A DNA stretch of 64,000 nt from Bacteroidetes bacterium CG2_30_33_31 (GTDB taxonomy: Bacteria; Bacteroidota; Bacteroidia; Bacteroidales; UBA1556): positions 1 to 64,000 of the forward strand of contig MNXP01000054.1 of NCBI GenBank assembly GCA_001872625.1, read 5' to 3'. This document shows positions 56,017-64,000 of the stretch, piece by piece. Both the position numbers and the translations under genes were made by a program. The notes beneath the pieces were generated by a model. That model did no database searches, was not told where the DNA came from, and worked only from the letters and a program-made list of their open reading frames with translations. Numbering within the stretch: the stretch's first letter is position 1; every line of letters begins with the position of its first letter.

Positions 56017-56024
56017 TATTTTTG
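56017..56024 (+). promoter_or_regulatory. TATTTTTG -7 box, rsfS-ftsH operon
   Basis: TATTTTTG ends 18 nt before the rsfS ATG at 56043 and matches TAnnTTTG. Confidence 0.42.
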
Positions 56025-56042
56025 TAGATTAAATTCTTTTTG

Positions 56043-56411
56043 ATGGTTAAAATAAATAAGAACAGTACAAAATTGGTTAAAACAATAACTGAAGCAATTC
56101 AGGATAAAAAAGGTAGTAACATAACTGTTTTGGACTTAAGAGCTTTAGGCTCAGCAATCTCCGATTATTTTATTGTATGCACTGGCAACTCACGTCCGCA
56201 AGTGGAGGCGATTATGGACAGCATATTGGAGAAGGTAAAGAAAACCCATGGCGAAAATCCTTTAGGCGTCGAGGGGCGTGAAAATGCTGAATGGATATTA
56301 TTGGATTTTATGGATGTCATTGTTCATGTTTTTCAGCCCGAGACACGCGATTTTTATAAACTCGAGAAACTCTGGTCAGACGCAAAAGTAAAAAATATAT
56401 TAGATAATTAA
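56043..56411 (+). CDS. rsfS: Ribosome silencing factor RsfS
   Basis: A 122-residue protein of the Iojap/RsfS family. Motifs are ITVLDLRALGSAISDYFIVCTGNSRPQVEAI and GVEGRENAEWILLDFMDVIVHVFQPETRDFYKLEKLW, which are conserved across the family. It binds ribosomal protein L14 (uL14) and blocks subunit joining under starvation. The ORF track begins with a TTG at 56040; the ATG three bases later is the more likely start. It is 11 bp upstream of ftsH. Confidence 0.95.
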   Translation: MVKINKNSTKLVKTITEAIQDKKGSNITVLDLRALGSAISDYFIVCTGNSRPQVEAIMDSILEKVKKTHGENPLGVEGRENAEWILLDFMDVIVHVFQPETRDFYKLEKLWSDAKVKNILDN

Positions 56412-56422
56412 TTGAAATTAAG

Positions 56423-58555
56423 ATGAGTCAAGAAAATAATCAAAACGAAAATCCTTCGAACGAACCTCTGAAACCTAACTTTCAAAATGGGAAAAAGAAG
56501 GGCTTTAGTTTCTATTGGATTTATGCAATTATTGCTGGGGCATTTATACTTCTGCAAGTTTTTGCTTCTACCACAAAAAAAACCGAAGCAATTCAATGGG
56601 GACAATTAAAAGACATTATTACCAAGAGTGATGCTTCTAAGATTGTCGTTATCAACAAAGACGAGTTAGCCGAAATTCATATCAAAAAGGATAAAGTTGC
56701 TAATTATCCTGAGCTTAAGAAAAGTGAAGGTTATAGCTTCAATAAGAGTGAACCTGTGCTTGTTTATGATGGTGATTTAGAAAATTTTGGTGAAAGAATT
56801 CAGAAAGTTCAGGACGATTTTAAAATTCCTGAAAGTGAAAGAGTGTATGTATCTCGCGAAAACAGAGTTGATTATACAGGTCAAATCATAGGCTGGTTGG
56901 TGCCAATTGGGTTAATAATTTTATTTTACGTTTTTATCATGCGCCGAATGTCAGGAGGTGGCGGTGGTGCTGGCGGTCAAATTTTTAATATTGGCAAATC
57001 GAGAGCACAGCTTTTCGATGGCAATAAAGTTAGCGTAACTTTTAAAGATGTTGCTGGCTTAGAAGAAGCAAAAGTCGAGATTATGGAAATTGTAGATTTT
57101 CTAAAAAATCCAAAAAAATATACAAATCTCGGTGGTAAAATCCCCAAAGGTGCTTTGCTGGTGGGTCCTCCAGGAACAGGAAAAACACTCCTTGCTAAAG
57201 CTGTAGCTGGTGAAGCTAAAGTTCCTTTTTTCTCCCTTTCAGGTTCCGATTTCGTAGAAATGTTTGTGGGCGTTGGTGCTTCTCGTGTTCGCGACCTTTT
57301 CAAACAAGCTAAAGAAAAAGCACCATGCATAATTTTTATCGATGAAATTGATGCAATTGGCCGTGCCAGAGGAAAGAATCAATTTACTGGCTCTAACGAT
57401 GAGCGTGAAAATACACTCAATCAGCTTCTTACCGAAATGGACGGTTTCCAAGGAAATCAAGGTGTAATAATTCTTGCAGCAACAAATCGTGCCGATGTCC
57501 TCGACAGAGCTTTGATGCGTGCAGGTCGTTTCGACAGACAAATAAGTGTGGAATTGCCAGATTTAATTGAAAGGGAAGAGATTTTTAAAGTTCACGCCTT
57601 GCCGCTAAAAATGGCTGGCGATATGGATATAAGCCTTTTAGCTAAACAAACTCCTGGGTTTTCGGGAGCAGATATTGCCAATGTATGCAATGAATCTGCC
57701 CTAATTGCTGCACGCCGCGAATCTACAGTGATTGAGAAACAAGATTTTATGGATGCTATCGACAGAATTGTTGGTGGTTTGGAAAAACGAAATAAAATCA
57801 TTACCAAAAACGAAAAGAGTGTTATTGCTCACCATGAAGCTGGACATGCCTCCGTAAGCTGGCTGCTCGAATTTGCAAGTCCATTGGTAAAAGTAACTAT
57901 TATTCCTCGTGGCAAAGCACTCGGCGCTGCTTGGTATCTTCCTGAAGAAAGACAAATTACAACCTATGAGCAGATGTTCGACGAAATGACTTCTACCATG
58001 GGAGGAAGAGCTGCAGAAAGCGTGATTTTTAATAAAATCTCTACTGGCGCACTCAACGATTTAGAAAAAGTTACCAAACAAGCTTATGCTATTATCACAT
58101 ATTTTGGACTTAATGATCGCATTGGAAATCGTAGCTATTACGACTCTTCGGGTCAATCGGAATACAATTTTACTAAACCTTATAGCGAGAAAACTGCCGA
58201 AATAATTGATGAAGAAGTACATATATTGGTAGAAAAAGCATATAAAAGAGCTATCGATATTTTAATTGAAAACAAAGAAAATCTCGAAAAACTTGCTGCT
58301 AAACTTCTTTCAGACGAAGTTATTTTTTATGAAGATGTGGAAGAGATTTTTGGTAAACGCCTTTTCGCTTCAAGTATTGAAAATCAGGTTGAATCAATGA
58401 AAATTAAAGAGATATCGTCTATTAAGAAAAAATTGCATCAAAAACCTGAAAATGCAGATGCTAAAATTAATAAAGATGATAATTCTTTAGTTGACAGTAA
58501 AATTGAAGAAAATGATAATAATACAAAAGATGATGAGATTTCTAGAGAGTCATAG
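56423..58555 (+). CDS. ftsH: ATP-dependent zinc metalloprotease FtsH
   Basis: A 710-residue membrane-bound AAA+ protease. Two N-terminal membrane helices (about 30-50 and 150-172) flank a periplasmic domain. After a Gly-rich linker come Walker A GPPGTGKT (about 248), Walker [12 protein letters not shown], the second-region-of-homology Arg residues in [21 protein letters not shown], and the zinc site HEAGH (471-475). The C-terminal tail of about 60 residues is rich in Lys, Asp and Asn. It degrades membrane and soluble regulatory proteins. Cotranscribed with rsfS. Confidence 0.97.
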   Translation: MSQENNQNENPSNEPLKPNFQNGKKKGFSFYWIYAIIAGAFILLQVFASTTKKTEAIQWGQLKDIITKSDASKIVVINKDELAEIHIKKDKVANYPELKKSEGYSFNKSEPVLVYDGDLENFGERIQKVQDDFKIPESERVYVSRENRVDYTGQIIGWLVPIGLIILFYVFIMRRMSGGGGGAGGQIFNIGKSRAQLFDGNKVSVTFKDVAGLEEAKVEIMEIVDFLKNPKKYTNLGGKIPKGALLVGPPGTGKTLLAKAVAGEAKVPFFSLSGSDFVEMFVGVGASRVRDLFKQAKEKAPCIIFIDEIDAIGRARGKNQFTGSNDERENTLNQLLTEMDGFQGNQGVIILAATNRADVLDRALMRAGRFDRQISVELPDLIEREEIFKVHALPLKMAGDMDISLLAKQTPGFSGADIANVCNESALIAARRESTVIEKQDFMDAIDRIVGGLEKRNKIITKNEKSVIAHHEAGHASVSWLLEFASPLVKVTIIPRGKALGAAWYLPEERQITTYEQMFDEMTSTMGGRAAESVIFNKISTGALNDLEKVTKQAYAIITYFGLNDRIGNRSYYDSSGQSEYNFTKPYSEKTAEIIDEEVHILVEKAYKRAIDILIENKENLEKLAAKLLSDEVIFYEDVEEIFGKRLFASSIENQVESMKIKEISSIKKKLHQKPENADAKINKDDNSLVDSKIEENDNNTKDDEISRES

Positions 58556-58573
58556 TTTATTGAAATAATTTTT

Positions 58574-58581
58574 TAATTTTG
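58574..58581 (+). promoter_or_regulatory. TAATTTTG -7 box, LUD-domain gene
   Basis: TAATTTTG ends 4 nt before the ATG at 58586, predicting a leaderless transcript that starts inside the ftsH-to-LUD gap. Confidence 0.4.
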
Positions 58582-58585
58582 TATT

Positions 58586-59239
58586 ATGAATGAAACTGCT
58601 GGCAGAGAAAAAGTACTTAAAAACATTCGGAATGCAAGCCTTGTGAAGGTTGCCAACAAATATTCGGGGGCAAATCTCGAAGCAGATATTTATAAAATGG
58701 ATTCTGAAGATGATTTGTTGATTAGGTTTGCTCAAGAGCTTAACGCTATTGGAGGCTCATTTGTATATTGCGAAAATGAAGATGACCTTATTCAGAATCT
58801 GAAAGTTCTCCTACAGACAAGAAATACAAATTCTATTTTTTCGACAGATAGAATTATGCATAATATGTTGAAAGGCAGTGGAATAAATCTTGTGGAAGAC
58901 GAGTCAAAATCTGAAAGCATTAGCATTGGACTTACACGTTGTGAAGCTCTTGTGGCGCGTTTGGGTAGTGTTTTGGTTTCCTCTAAACATGACTCAGGAC
59001 GTAAATATAATTTTAGTCCCGATTTACATATCGTCATTGCGCAGCAATCACAAGTGGTTGAAACTGTAAAGGACGCATTAGCATTTGTGCGCGAAAAATA
59101 TGCTGAATTACCTTCGATGCTTACACTCATCACTGGGCCAAGCCGTACCGCTGACATAGAAAAAACTTTGGTTATGGGAGCTCACGGCCCACGCGAATTA
59201 ATAGTATTTGTACTTGATATTATCAGCCATGAATATTAA
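58586..59239 (+). CDS. LUD-domain protein (LutC/YkgG family)
   Basis: A 217-residue protein of the LUD family. The C-terminal segment MLTLITGPSRTADIEKTLVMGAHGPRELIVFVL is the family signature. In Bacillus LutC acts with LutA and LutB in L-lactate oxidation, but neither partner gene is here. In Bacteroidota the gene commonly follows ftsH and precedes cdsA, so its role may differ from lactate use. It overlaps the DUF2007 gene by 11 bp. Confidence 0.85.
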   Translation: MNETAGREKVLKNIRNASLVKVANKYSGANLEADIYKMDSEDDLLIRFAQELNAIGGSFVYCENEDDLIQNLKVLLQTRNTNSIFSTDRIMHNMLKGSGINLVEDESKSESISIGLTRCEALVARLGSVLVSSKHDSGRKYNFSPDLHIVIAQQSQVVETVKDALAFVREKYAELPSMLTLITGPSRTADIEKTLVMGAHGPRELIVFVLDIISHEY

Positions 59240-59444
59240 TGAAAACAACAGCTGGCAAGAAGTATATTCTACTGAACAGGAATATAAAATTGAGATTCTA
59301 AAAGCGATTCTGAATGAAAGTGATATCAAATCATATTCGATAAATAAGAAAGATTCGCAATATTTATTTGGACTTTTTGAACTATATGTTCAAGGCGATG
59401 AAGTTATGAGGGCAAAGTTAATAATCGAAAAATCAGATCTGTGA
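59229..59444 (+). CDS. DUF2007 putative signal-transducing protein
   Basis: A 71-residue small protein. WQEVYSTEQEYKIEILKAILNESDIKSYSINKK followed by the LFELYVQGDEVMRAKLII strand-helix pattern matches DUF2007, a ferredoxin-like-fold domain. The ORF track starts at a TTG (59208) deep in the LUD gene; the ATG at 59229 is preferred. It overlaps cdsA by 4 bp (GTGA). No catalytic residues are evident and function is unknown. Confidence 0.8.
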   Translation: MNINENNSWQEVYSTEQEYKIEILKAILNESDIKSYSINKKDSQYLFGLFELYVQGDEVMRAKLIIEKSDL

Positions 59445-60265
59445 AAAATTTTATAACACGCACACTTACAGGAGTTATCTTTGTGGCTATATTAATTGGC
59501 TCAATAATCTTCGATCAACTTACATTCATAGGTTTATTTTCGCTCTTAACAATTATTGCCACAATTGAATTTTATAAAATGTTTGAAGAAAGCGATATCA
59601 TCCCACAAAAATATTTTGGCATTCTCCTAACTTTAATTGTGTTTCTTGCTATTTCTTTTCTCTCAATGAAACTTATACCAGTCTATTTTCTTGGGCTAAT
59701 AATGCCATTGCTTTTTGTTGCTTTCGTGCTTGAACTTTATCGTAAAAAGAAAAATCCTATTCAAAATATTGCAATAACTTTATTACCAATATTATATATC
59801 GGTCTTTCTTTTGGACTTTTAAATATTATGGTAAATTTTTCACCAGCATATAACTATAATATTCTATTAGGATTTTTCTTCCTTATATGGAGCTTCGATA
59901 GTTTTGCCTATCTTACTGGTGTTTTGATTGGAAAGCACAGAATGATTGAAAGAATTTCACCAAAGAAATCGTGGGAAGGTTTTATTGGCGGATACACTTT
60001 ATCTATTGGAATTGCAGTAATCATTAGTGTGTTTTTCAAGGAATTAACAGTTTTTGAATGGATTTTTATGTCTGTCATTATTTCAGTAGTTGGAACTTAT
60101 GGCGATTTGGTGGAATCGATGTTCAAAAGGAGCATTGGTATCAAAGATTCTGGAAATGTTTTGCCTGGTCATGGTGGAATTTTAGATAGGTTCGACGCGG
60201 TTTTTCTCGCTTCTCCTTTTGTTGTTGGCTATCTGGTTTTTATATATAAATTTGCCAGATTATAA
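59441..60265 (+). CDS. cdsA: Phosphatidate cytidylyltransferase
   Basis: A 274-residue membrane enzyme with about eight helices that makes CDP-diacylglycerol from phosphatidic acid and CTP. The C-terminal signature KRSIGIKDSGNVLPGHGGILDRFDAVFLASP (abbreviated here as D-S...LPGHGG.LDR.D) is complete. ISPKKSWEGFIGGY is a second conserved stretch. It starts with GTG, overlapping the previous stop, which indicates translational coupling. With the downstream psd gene it belongs to phosphatidylethanolamine synthesis. Confidence 0.95.
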   Translation: MKNFITRTLTGVIFVAILIGSIIFDQLTFIGLFSLLTIIATIEFYKMFEESDIIPQKYFGILLTLIVFLAISFLSMKLIPVYFLGLIMPLLFVAFVLELYRKKKNPIQNIAITLLPILYIGLSFGLLNIMVNFSPAYNYNILLGFFFLIWSFDSFAYLTGVLIGKHRMIERISPKKSWEGFIGGYTLSIGIAVIISVFFKELTVFEWIFMSVIISVVGTYGDLVESMFKRSIGIKDSGNVLPGHGGILDRFDAVFLASPFVVGYLVFIYKFARL

Positions 60266-60274
60266 TACTTATCC

Positions 60275-60928
60275 ATGAAGCTACATAAAGAAGGATTTAA
60301 AATTATTATTGTAAGTTTCATTCTACTCGCAATATTTGTAATTATTATTTTTAATTCTTCAACAAATTTTCCAAGTATTGTTTGGACTTTTGCTATTTCA
60401 TCGGCAATTTTTTGGCTGATGATAATTTCATTTTTCAGATATCCTATTTTTGAAGTTCTGAACGATGAAAATAAGGTTATCAGCCCAGCAGATGGGAAAG
60501 TTGTTGTCATAGAAACAACTCGCGTTACAGAGTTCTTAAATGAGGAAAGAGTGCAAGTTTCTATATTTATGTCGCCAACCGACACCCACATGAATAGATA
60601 TCCTATTGATGGACTGATTAAGTACGAAAAGCATCACCGTGGAAAACATTTAGTCGCTTGGAAACCTAAGTCATCTATTGATAATGAGCATACAACAGTG
60701 CTGATAGAAAATGAAAGGTTTTCTGTTTTGGTACGGCAAATTGCTGGTGCTATGGCCAGACGTATTATTTGCTACGCCAAAGTTGGTGATGAAGTTAAAC
60801 AAGGCCAACAACTGGGATTTATAAAATTTGGCTCACGTGTAGATTTGTTTCTTCCACTTGATGCAAAAATTGAAGTTGAAATCAATCAAGTTGTAAAAGC
60901 TGGAAAGACAATTATTGCAAGTATCTAA
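60275..60928 (+). CDS. psd: Phosphatidylserine decarboxylase proenzyme, short type
   Basis: A 217-residue pyruvoyl-dependent enzyme with two N-terminal hydrophobic segments. The self-cleavage site is FGSRVD (Gly186-Ser187), giving a long beta chain and a short alpha chain of about 31 residues. Other conserved parts are VISPADGKVV and IFMSPTDTHMNRYPIDG. Length and motif match the short PSD class found in Bacteroidota and archaea rather than E. coli Psd. It lies 9 bp after cdsA. A phosphatidylserine synthase gene is expected but is not in this window. Confidence 0.94.
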   Translation: MKLHKEGFKIIIVSFILLAIFVIIIFNSSTNFPSIVWTFAISSAIFWLMIISFFRYPIFEVLNDENKVISPADGKVVVIETTRVTEFLNEERVQVSIFMSPTDTHMNRYPIDGLIKYEKHHRGKHLVAWKPKSSIDNEHTTVLIENERFSVLVRQIAGAMARRIICYAKVGDEVKQGQQLGFIKFGSRVDLFLPLDAKIEVEINQVVKAGKTIIASI

Positions 60929-60938
60929 TCGATTTTTT

Positions 60939-62168
60939 TTATTCCTTGATAAATTTTTTCATCACAATTCCTTTGGGAAGCTTTGCTTTTAAAATATAAA
61001 CGCCACTTGACAAATTTGCTAAACTAATTTTCGTTTCTGAACCATTGCAAATTACCTTTTTCACTAATTCTCCCTCAATATTAAATATTTCTATTTCAGA
61101 TATTTGAGTGGAATTAATGATTAAAAATTCCTTAGCAGGATTTGGAAAAATTTTTATGTCATCATAAATATTCTTTATATTATGATTTATTCCTATGGTG
61201 TAAAATGTTCGTTCCAAAGTTCTAAAAGTGCAACCGTAACTGTCTGTTGCCAAAGCATAAAAGTTTCCAGATTGATTTATAATTATTGAACAATTGCTCG
61301 ATAAAATTGAAGTGTCATTATAAAACCAATTGCAATTTTGATAACCAAATAATGATAATGTATCGCCATATTGACTAATATTTGGTGTGATGCCAGCTAA
61401 TTCTGTTGTATTTATGCTATCCATTGTAGTTTGAAAAGCTATATTTTTTAGCAATAAATCTTCTGCTGTTGCAATTCCAGGATTGTAAGGACTCTGTGTT
61501 GGCGAGCTCTTAAAAATTGTTGAATAAATTACGCATGCCGTAAGAAATGAGCCATGTAGTGATGGGTGTGTAAGGTCTGAACCCCATAAATCAATAGCTG
61601 AGTAGTTCGAAATTATTCTTAAGAAAGCTGGCCCAATTGGAGCTAAAATTTGTTTTGCGGTATCATTTAGATACTTATAGTTATGATAAATACTATCTAT
61701 CAAAGAAGCTCCAGTATTTCCGTAAGGAGGATATCCATTTTTTGGCCCAAAACCAGCAAAAAATATTAAATGGGCACAAGGATGATAGTATAAAAGTGAA
61801 TCACGAATCTTTAAGTGTCCTTCAATAACCAAGCTGGAAGGGGAGAAATGTTGATACCCCAAACAAAATCGACCTTGATTATCTTGCAGTACTAAATAAT
61901 CCCAGTCGTTGCTTTTTATGAGCGAATACACTATTGGATTATTCATGTGAGCTTGATTGCCTTGAGATATATCGCCGACAGAAATGCCGCCTGGCATATA
62001 TGAAGCTATAATTACAGATTTCCCTGAGCCTTTGGAAAGTTGGCTGAAAAGATTAGGAAGATCATTTTGGCTTGTAAAGCTATTGCCAATAAAAAGAACT
62101 TTTATTGTGTCTTGTGCTCTACTATTGATTACTAAAAATAGTGTTAGTAAAATTAATATTGGTTTCAT
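60939..62168 (-). CDS. Secreted SGNH-hydrolase-like protein (DUF4886) with T9SS sorting domain
   Basis: A 409-residue exported protein with signal peptide MKPILILLTLFLVINSRAQ. The catalytic-like domain begins VLFIGNSFTSQNDLP, where the Ser of GNSFT replaces the usual GDS nucleophile context, and ends with LTHPSLHGSFLTACV, whose HPSxxG supplies the His. This matches DUF4886/SGNH proteins. The C-terminus (about 335-409) is a T9SS type A sorting domain: IKIFPNPAKEFLIINS, ISEIEIFNIEGELV and LANLSSGVYILKAK. Likely surface or extracellular esterase of unknown substrate. It is convergent with psd. Confidence 0.85.
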   Translation of the reverse strand: MKPILILLTLFLVINSRAQDTIKVLFIGNSFTSQNDLPNLFSQLSKGSGKSVIIASYMPGGISVGDISQGNQAHMNNPIVYSLIKSNDWDYLVLQDNQGRFCLGYQHFSPSSLVIEGHLKIRDSLLYYHPCAHLIFFAGFGPKNGYPPYGNTGASLIDSIYHNYKYLNDTAKQILAPIGPAFLRIISNYSAIDLWGSDLTHPSLHGSFLTACVIYSTIFKSSPTQSPYNPGIATAEDLLLKNIAFQTTMDSINTTELAGITPNISQYGDTLSLFGYQNCNWFYNDTSILSSNCSIIINQSGNFYALATDSYGCTFRTLERTFYTIGINHNIKNIYDDIKIFPNPAKEFLIINSTQISEIEIFNIEGELVKKVICNGSETKISLANLSSGVYILKAKLPKGIVMKKFIKE

Positions 62169-62318
62169 GCCCTTAAATCTATTTTAAAATATATCAATAA
62201 AGATATTGTTCAATTTTGTCATTATTTAAATCGCTTTTCTTTGAAGTAGTTTATTGAAATACTCAAAATTAATTGCAAATATATCCTATAATCAGAGAAT
62301 TATGGAATTGTATATAAA

Positions 62319-62352
62319 AAAACCCATTTTCTATTTTATGAAAATGGGTTTT
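62319..62352 (-). terminator. pnt operon terminator
   Basis: A perfect 13-bp stem, AAAACCCATTTTC (62319-62331) with GAAAATGGGTTTT (62340-62352), followed on the minus strand by a T run. It lies 22 bp after the pntB stop. Confidence 0.9.
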
Positions 62353-62373
62353 AAATTTCTATAGTATCTCCGT

Positions 62374-63768
62374 TTAGCTTTTTAAGAGAGTATTGATTTT
62401 ATCAACACTTTCCTTTGCATCGCCATAAAGCATATCAGCATTTTCTTTATAAAATAATGGGTTTTCAACACCAGCATATCCTACTGCCATCGAACGTTTC
62501 ATTACAATCACTTTTTTGGCATTCCAAACTTGAATGACTGGCATACCATAAATAGGACTTGATTTATCTTCTTCAGCTCCAGGATTTACAATATCATTAG
62601 CGCCAATTACCATAACTACATCGGTTTTTGTCATATCGGTATTTATTTCGTCCATTTCCATAACTATATCGTAAGGAACATTGGCCTCAGCTAAAAGTAC
62701 ATTCATGTGGCCAGGAAGTCTGCCAGCCACAGGATGAATTCCAAATCGAACAACTTTTCCTTGCTTTTGTAGAATTTCTACCAAATCATGAACTGGATAT
62801 TGTGCCTTAGCCACCGCCATACCATAACCTGGAACTATAACTACATTATTAGCATCTTTCAGCAAATCAGCAACTTCCTGATGGCTTGTAGAAGTAACTT
62901 CACCAACCATTGCTGTTGCTTCACCTTTAGGCCCATTACCAAAACCACCAAAGATTACTGATAAAAAAGAGCGATTCATGGCCTCACACATAATGATGGA
63001 GAGTATTGCTCCCGAGCTTCCAACTAAAGCGCCAGTGATGATTAGTAAATTATTGCCAAGCATGAAACCTGCTGCTGCTGCTGCCCATCCGGAATATGAA
63101 TTAAGCATAGATATTACTACTGGCATATCTGCACCGCCAATAGCCATTACCAACATAACACCAATAAAAGCTGATATTCCTGCGATAACTAAAAGGTAAA
63201 TAAGTCCTTCAGTGCCAGGTGCTGCTGCGAATAAAACTCCAAGATAAATGGAAATGAGTAAAAGAATAATATTTACCAAATGCCTGCCTTTGTATGCGAG
63301 CGCTTTTGCAGTAATTTTTCCCTCAAGTTTTCCCCAAGCAATTATAGAACCTGTGAAAGTTACAGCTCCAATAAAAACGCCTAAAACAACTTCGATAAGA
63401 TGAATTGTATGCTCTGAGCCAATAAGCGACTGAGTTTTTGGGTCGAGATAGGAGCCAAAGCCAACGAGTACTGCAGCAAGACCAACAAAGCTATGTAAAA
63501 TTGCAACTAACTGCGGCATAGAAGTCATCTCAACTTTGCGCGCTACAGTGATTCCAATAAGTGAAGCAATAGCAATGGCAACAATAATGTAAACCTGACC
63601 ATGAACATCGCCACCAAATACGGTTGAAATTATGGCTATTGCCATTCCAATTATTCCATAAAAAACTCCTCTTTTGGCTGATTCTTGCGAAGACAATCCG
63701 CCCAAGCTAAGAATGAATAATATTGCAGCAAATAAGTATGCTGCAGTTTGAATTTGTGCTGTGATCAT
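62374..63768 (-). CDS. pntB: NAD(P) transhydrogenase subunit beta
   Basis: A 464-residue membrane protein. The first 270 residues hold about nine transmembrane helices (domain II). The C-terminal soluble domain III binds NADP(H), with [17 protein letters not shown] as the nucleotide-binding signature and [23 protein letters not shown] further on. With PntA it couples proton entry to hydride transfer from NADH to NADP+. The gene starts 4 bp after the end of pntA2. Confidence 0.96.
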   Translation of the reverse strand: MITAQIQTAAYLFAAILFILSLGGLSSQESAKRGVFYGIIGMAIAIISTVFGGDVHGQVYIIVAIAIASLIGITVARKVEMTSMPQLVAILHSFVGLAAVLVGFGSYLDPKTQSLIGSEHTIHLIEVVLGVFIGAVTFTGSIIAWGKLEGKITAKALAYKGRHLVNIILLLISIYLGVLFAAAPGTEGLIYLLVIAGISAFIGVMLVMAIGGADMPVVISMLNSYSGWAAAAAGFMLGNNLLIITGALVGSSGAILSIIMCEAMNRSFLSVIFGGFGNGPKGEATAMVGEVTSTSHQEVADLLKDANNVVIVPGYGMAVAKAQYPVHDLVEILQKQGKVVRFGIHPVAGRLPGHMNVLLAEANVPYDIVMEMDEINTDMTKTDVVMVIGANDIVNPGAEEDKSSPIYGMPVIQVWNAKKVIVMKRSMAVGYAGVENPLFYKENADMLYGDAKESVDKINTLLKS

Positions 63769-63772
63769 ATCT

Positions 63773-64000
63773 CTATTTTCTAAACATTTTTAACATTCGG
63801 TGAGTAACAAGGAATCCTCCAACAATATTTATGCTGGCAACCAACACAGCTATAAAAGCAATGATTGTAATTGGATCAGAAATATTATCAGTTACCTGCA
63901 ACAATCCGCCAATAATAATGATTCCGCTGATGGCATTAGTTACAGCCATTAATGGTGTATGAAGTGAATGCGAAACATTCCATATCACTTGCCAACCAAC
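63773..64000 (-). CDS. pntA2: NAD(P) transhydrogenase alpha subunit part 2 (PntAB), 5' partial
   Basis: The C-terminal 75 codons or so of the small membrane-domain alpha subunit. The visible part [25 protein letters not shown] and the following helices are typical. The frame stays open to the window edge, and the GTG that the ORF track uses as Met (63988) is an internal Val codon, so the true start lies beyond 64000. The split alpha subunit (PntAA plus PntAB) is expected to have its first part further upstream. Confidence 0.93.
   Translation of the reverse strand, partial: VGWQVIWNVSHSLHTPLMAVTNAISGIIIIGGLLQVTDNISDPITIIAFIAVLVASINIVGGFLVTHRMLKMFRK

Noticed and set aside
63773-63988. A complete 71-residue gene starting at 63988
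   Set aside because: The start is an internal GTG (Val) codon; the frame continues through VGWQ to the window edge, so it is a truncated pntA2.
1-64000. tRNA, rRNA, insertion sequences, integrases or attachment sites
   Set aside because: None recognised on either strand; base composition and codon use look even across the window, so I see no sign of a mobile island.

Overview
This is 64 kb of a low-GC bacterial chromosome from a member of the Bacteroidota, most likely a gliding or environmental lineage. The evidence is the gliding-motility pair gldD-gldE, two proteins with type IX secretion C-terminal sorting domains, a DUF5687 ABC permease, the birA/rsfS-ftsH-LUD-DUF2007-cdsA-psd order, and TAnnTTTG-type (-7) promoter boxes in front of many genes. 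I saw no tRNA, rRNA, CRISPR array, transposase, integrase or phage gene.

Layout. 1-410: a dense GATTG/CAATC tandem array that flips orientation near 265 and supplies the last codons and stop of an extracytoplasmic solute-binding lipoprotein gene. 2-6.6 kb: DEAD-box helicase rhlE with a long leader, an esterase-LysM fusion and a GT39-like membrane protein. 6.7-11 kb: a four-gene operon (isocitrate dehydrogenase-like, degenerate HD protein, PrsW protease, one-chain aconitase/isopropylmalate-dehydratase-like enzyme) closed by a perfect 14-bp terminator stem. 11-19.5 kb: a fatty-acid beta-oxidation locus (acyl-CoA synthetase, hotdog protein, acyl-CoA dehydrogenase, thiolase, FadN-type bifunctional enzyme, MarR regulator). 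A perfect 22-bp palindrome sits at the regulator's promoter. 19.8-30.8 kb: rpsA, an EEP-family protein, coaD, a thioredoxin-like protein, gldE-gldD, a thioesterase, htpG and an aminotransferase. 31-41 kb: tamB, an ABC exporter, an FKBP isomerase, a GT22 glycosyltransferase and tsaD. 41.2-43.1 kb: a T9SS-tagged phosphoesterase.

43.3-53.4 kb is the most unusual part. It is a tightly packed eight-gene operon of MFS transporter, PLP-decarboxylase homologue, two GNAT-fold proteins and four consecutive cobalamin-type radical SAM enzymes. Gaps are 8 bp or less, and several genes overlap. The decarboxylase homologue has Met where the PLP-binding Lys should be and Thr where the catalytic Cys should be, while keeping its other motifs. 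I read this as an undescribed biosynthetic or tailoring pathway with dedicated export. The product is unknown.

53.4-64 kb: 5'-nucleotidase and birA, divergent from rsfS-ftsH-LUD-DUF2007-cdsA-psd (protein quality control and phosphatidylethanolamine synthesis), then a T9SS-tagged SGNH hydrolase and the pyridine nucleotide transhydrogenase genes pntB and partial pntA2, which run off the right edge. All functional names rest on motif recognition by eye; no database search was run.
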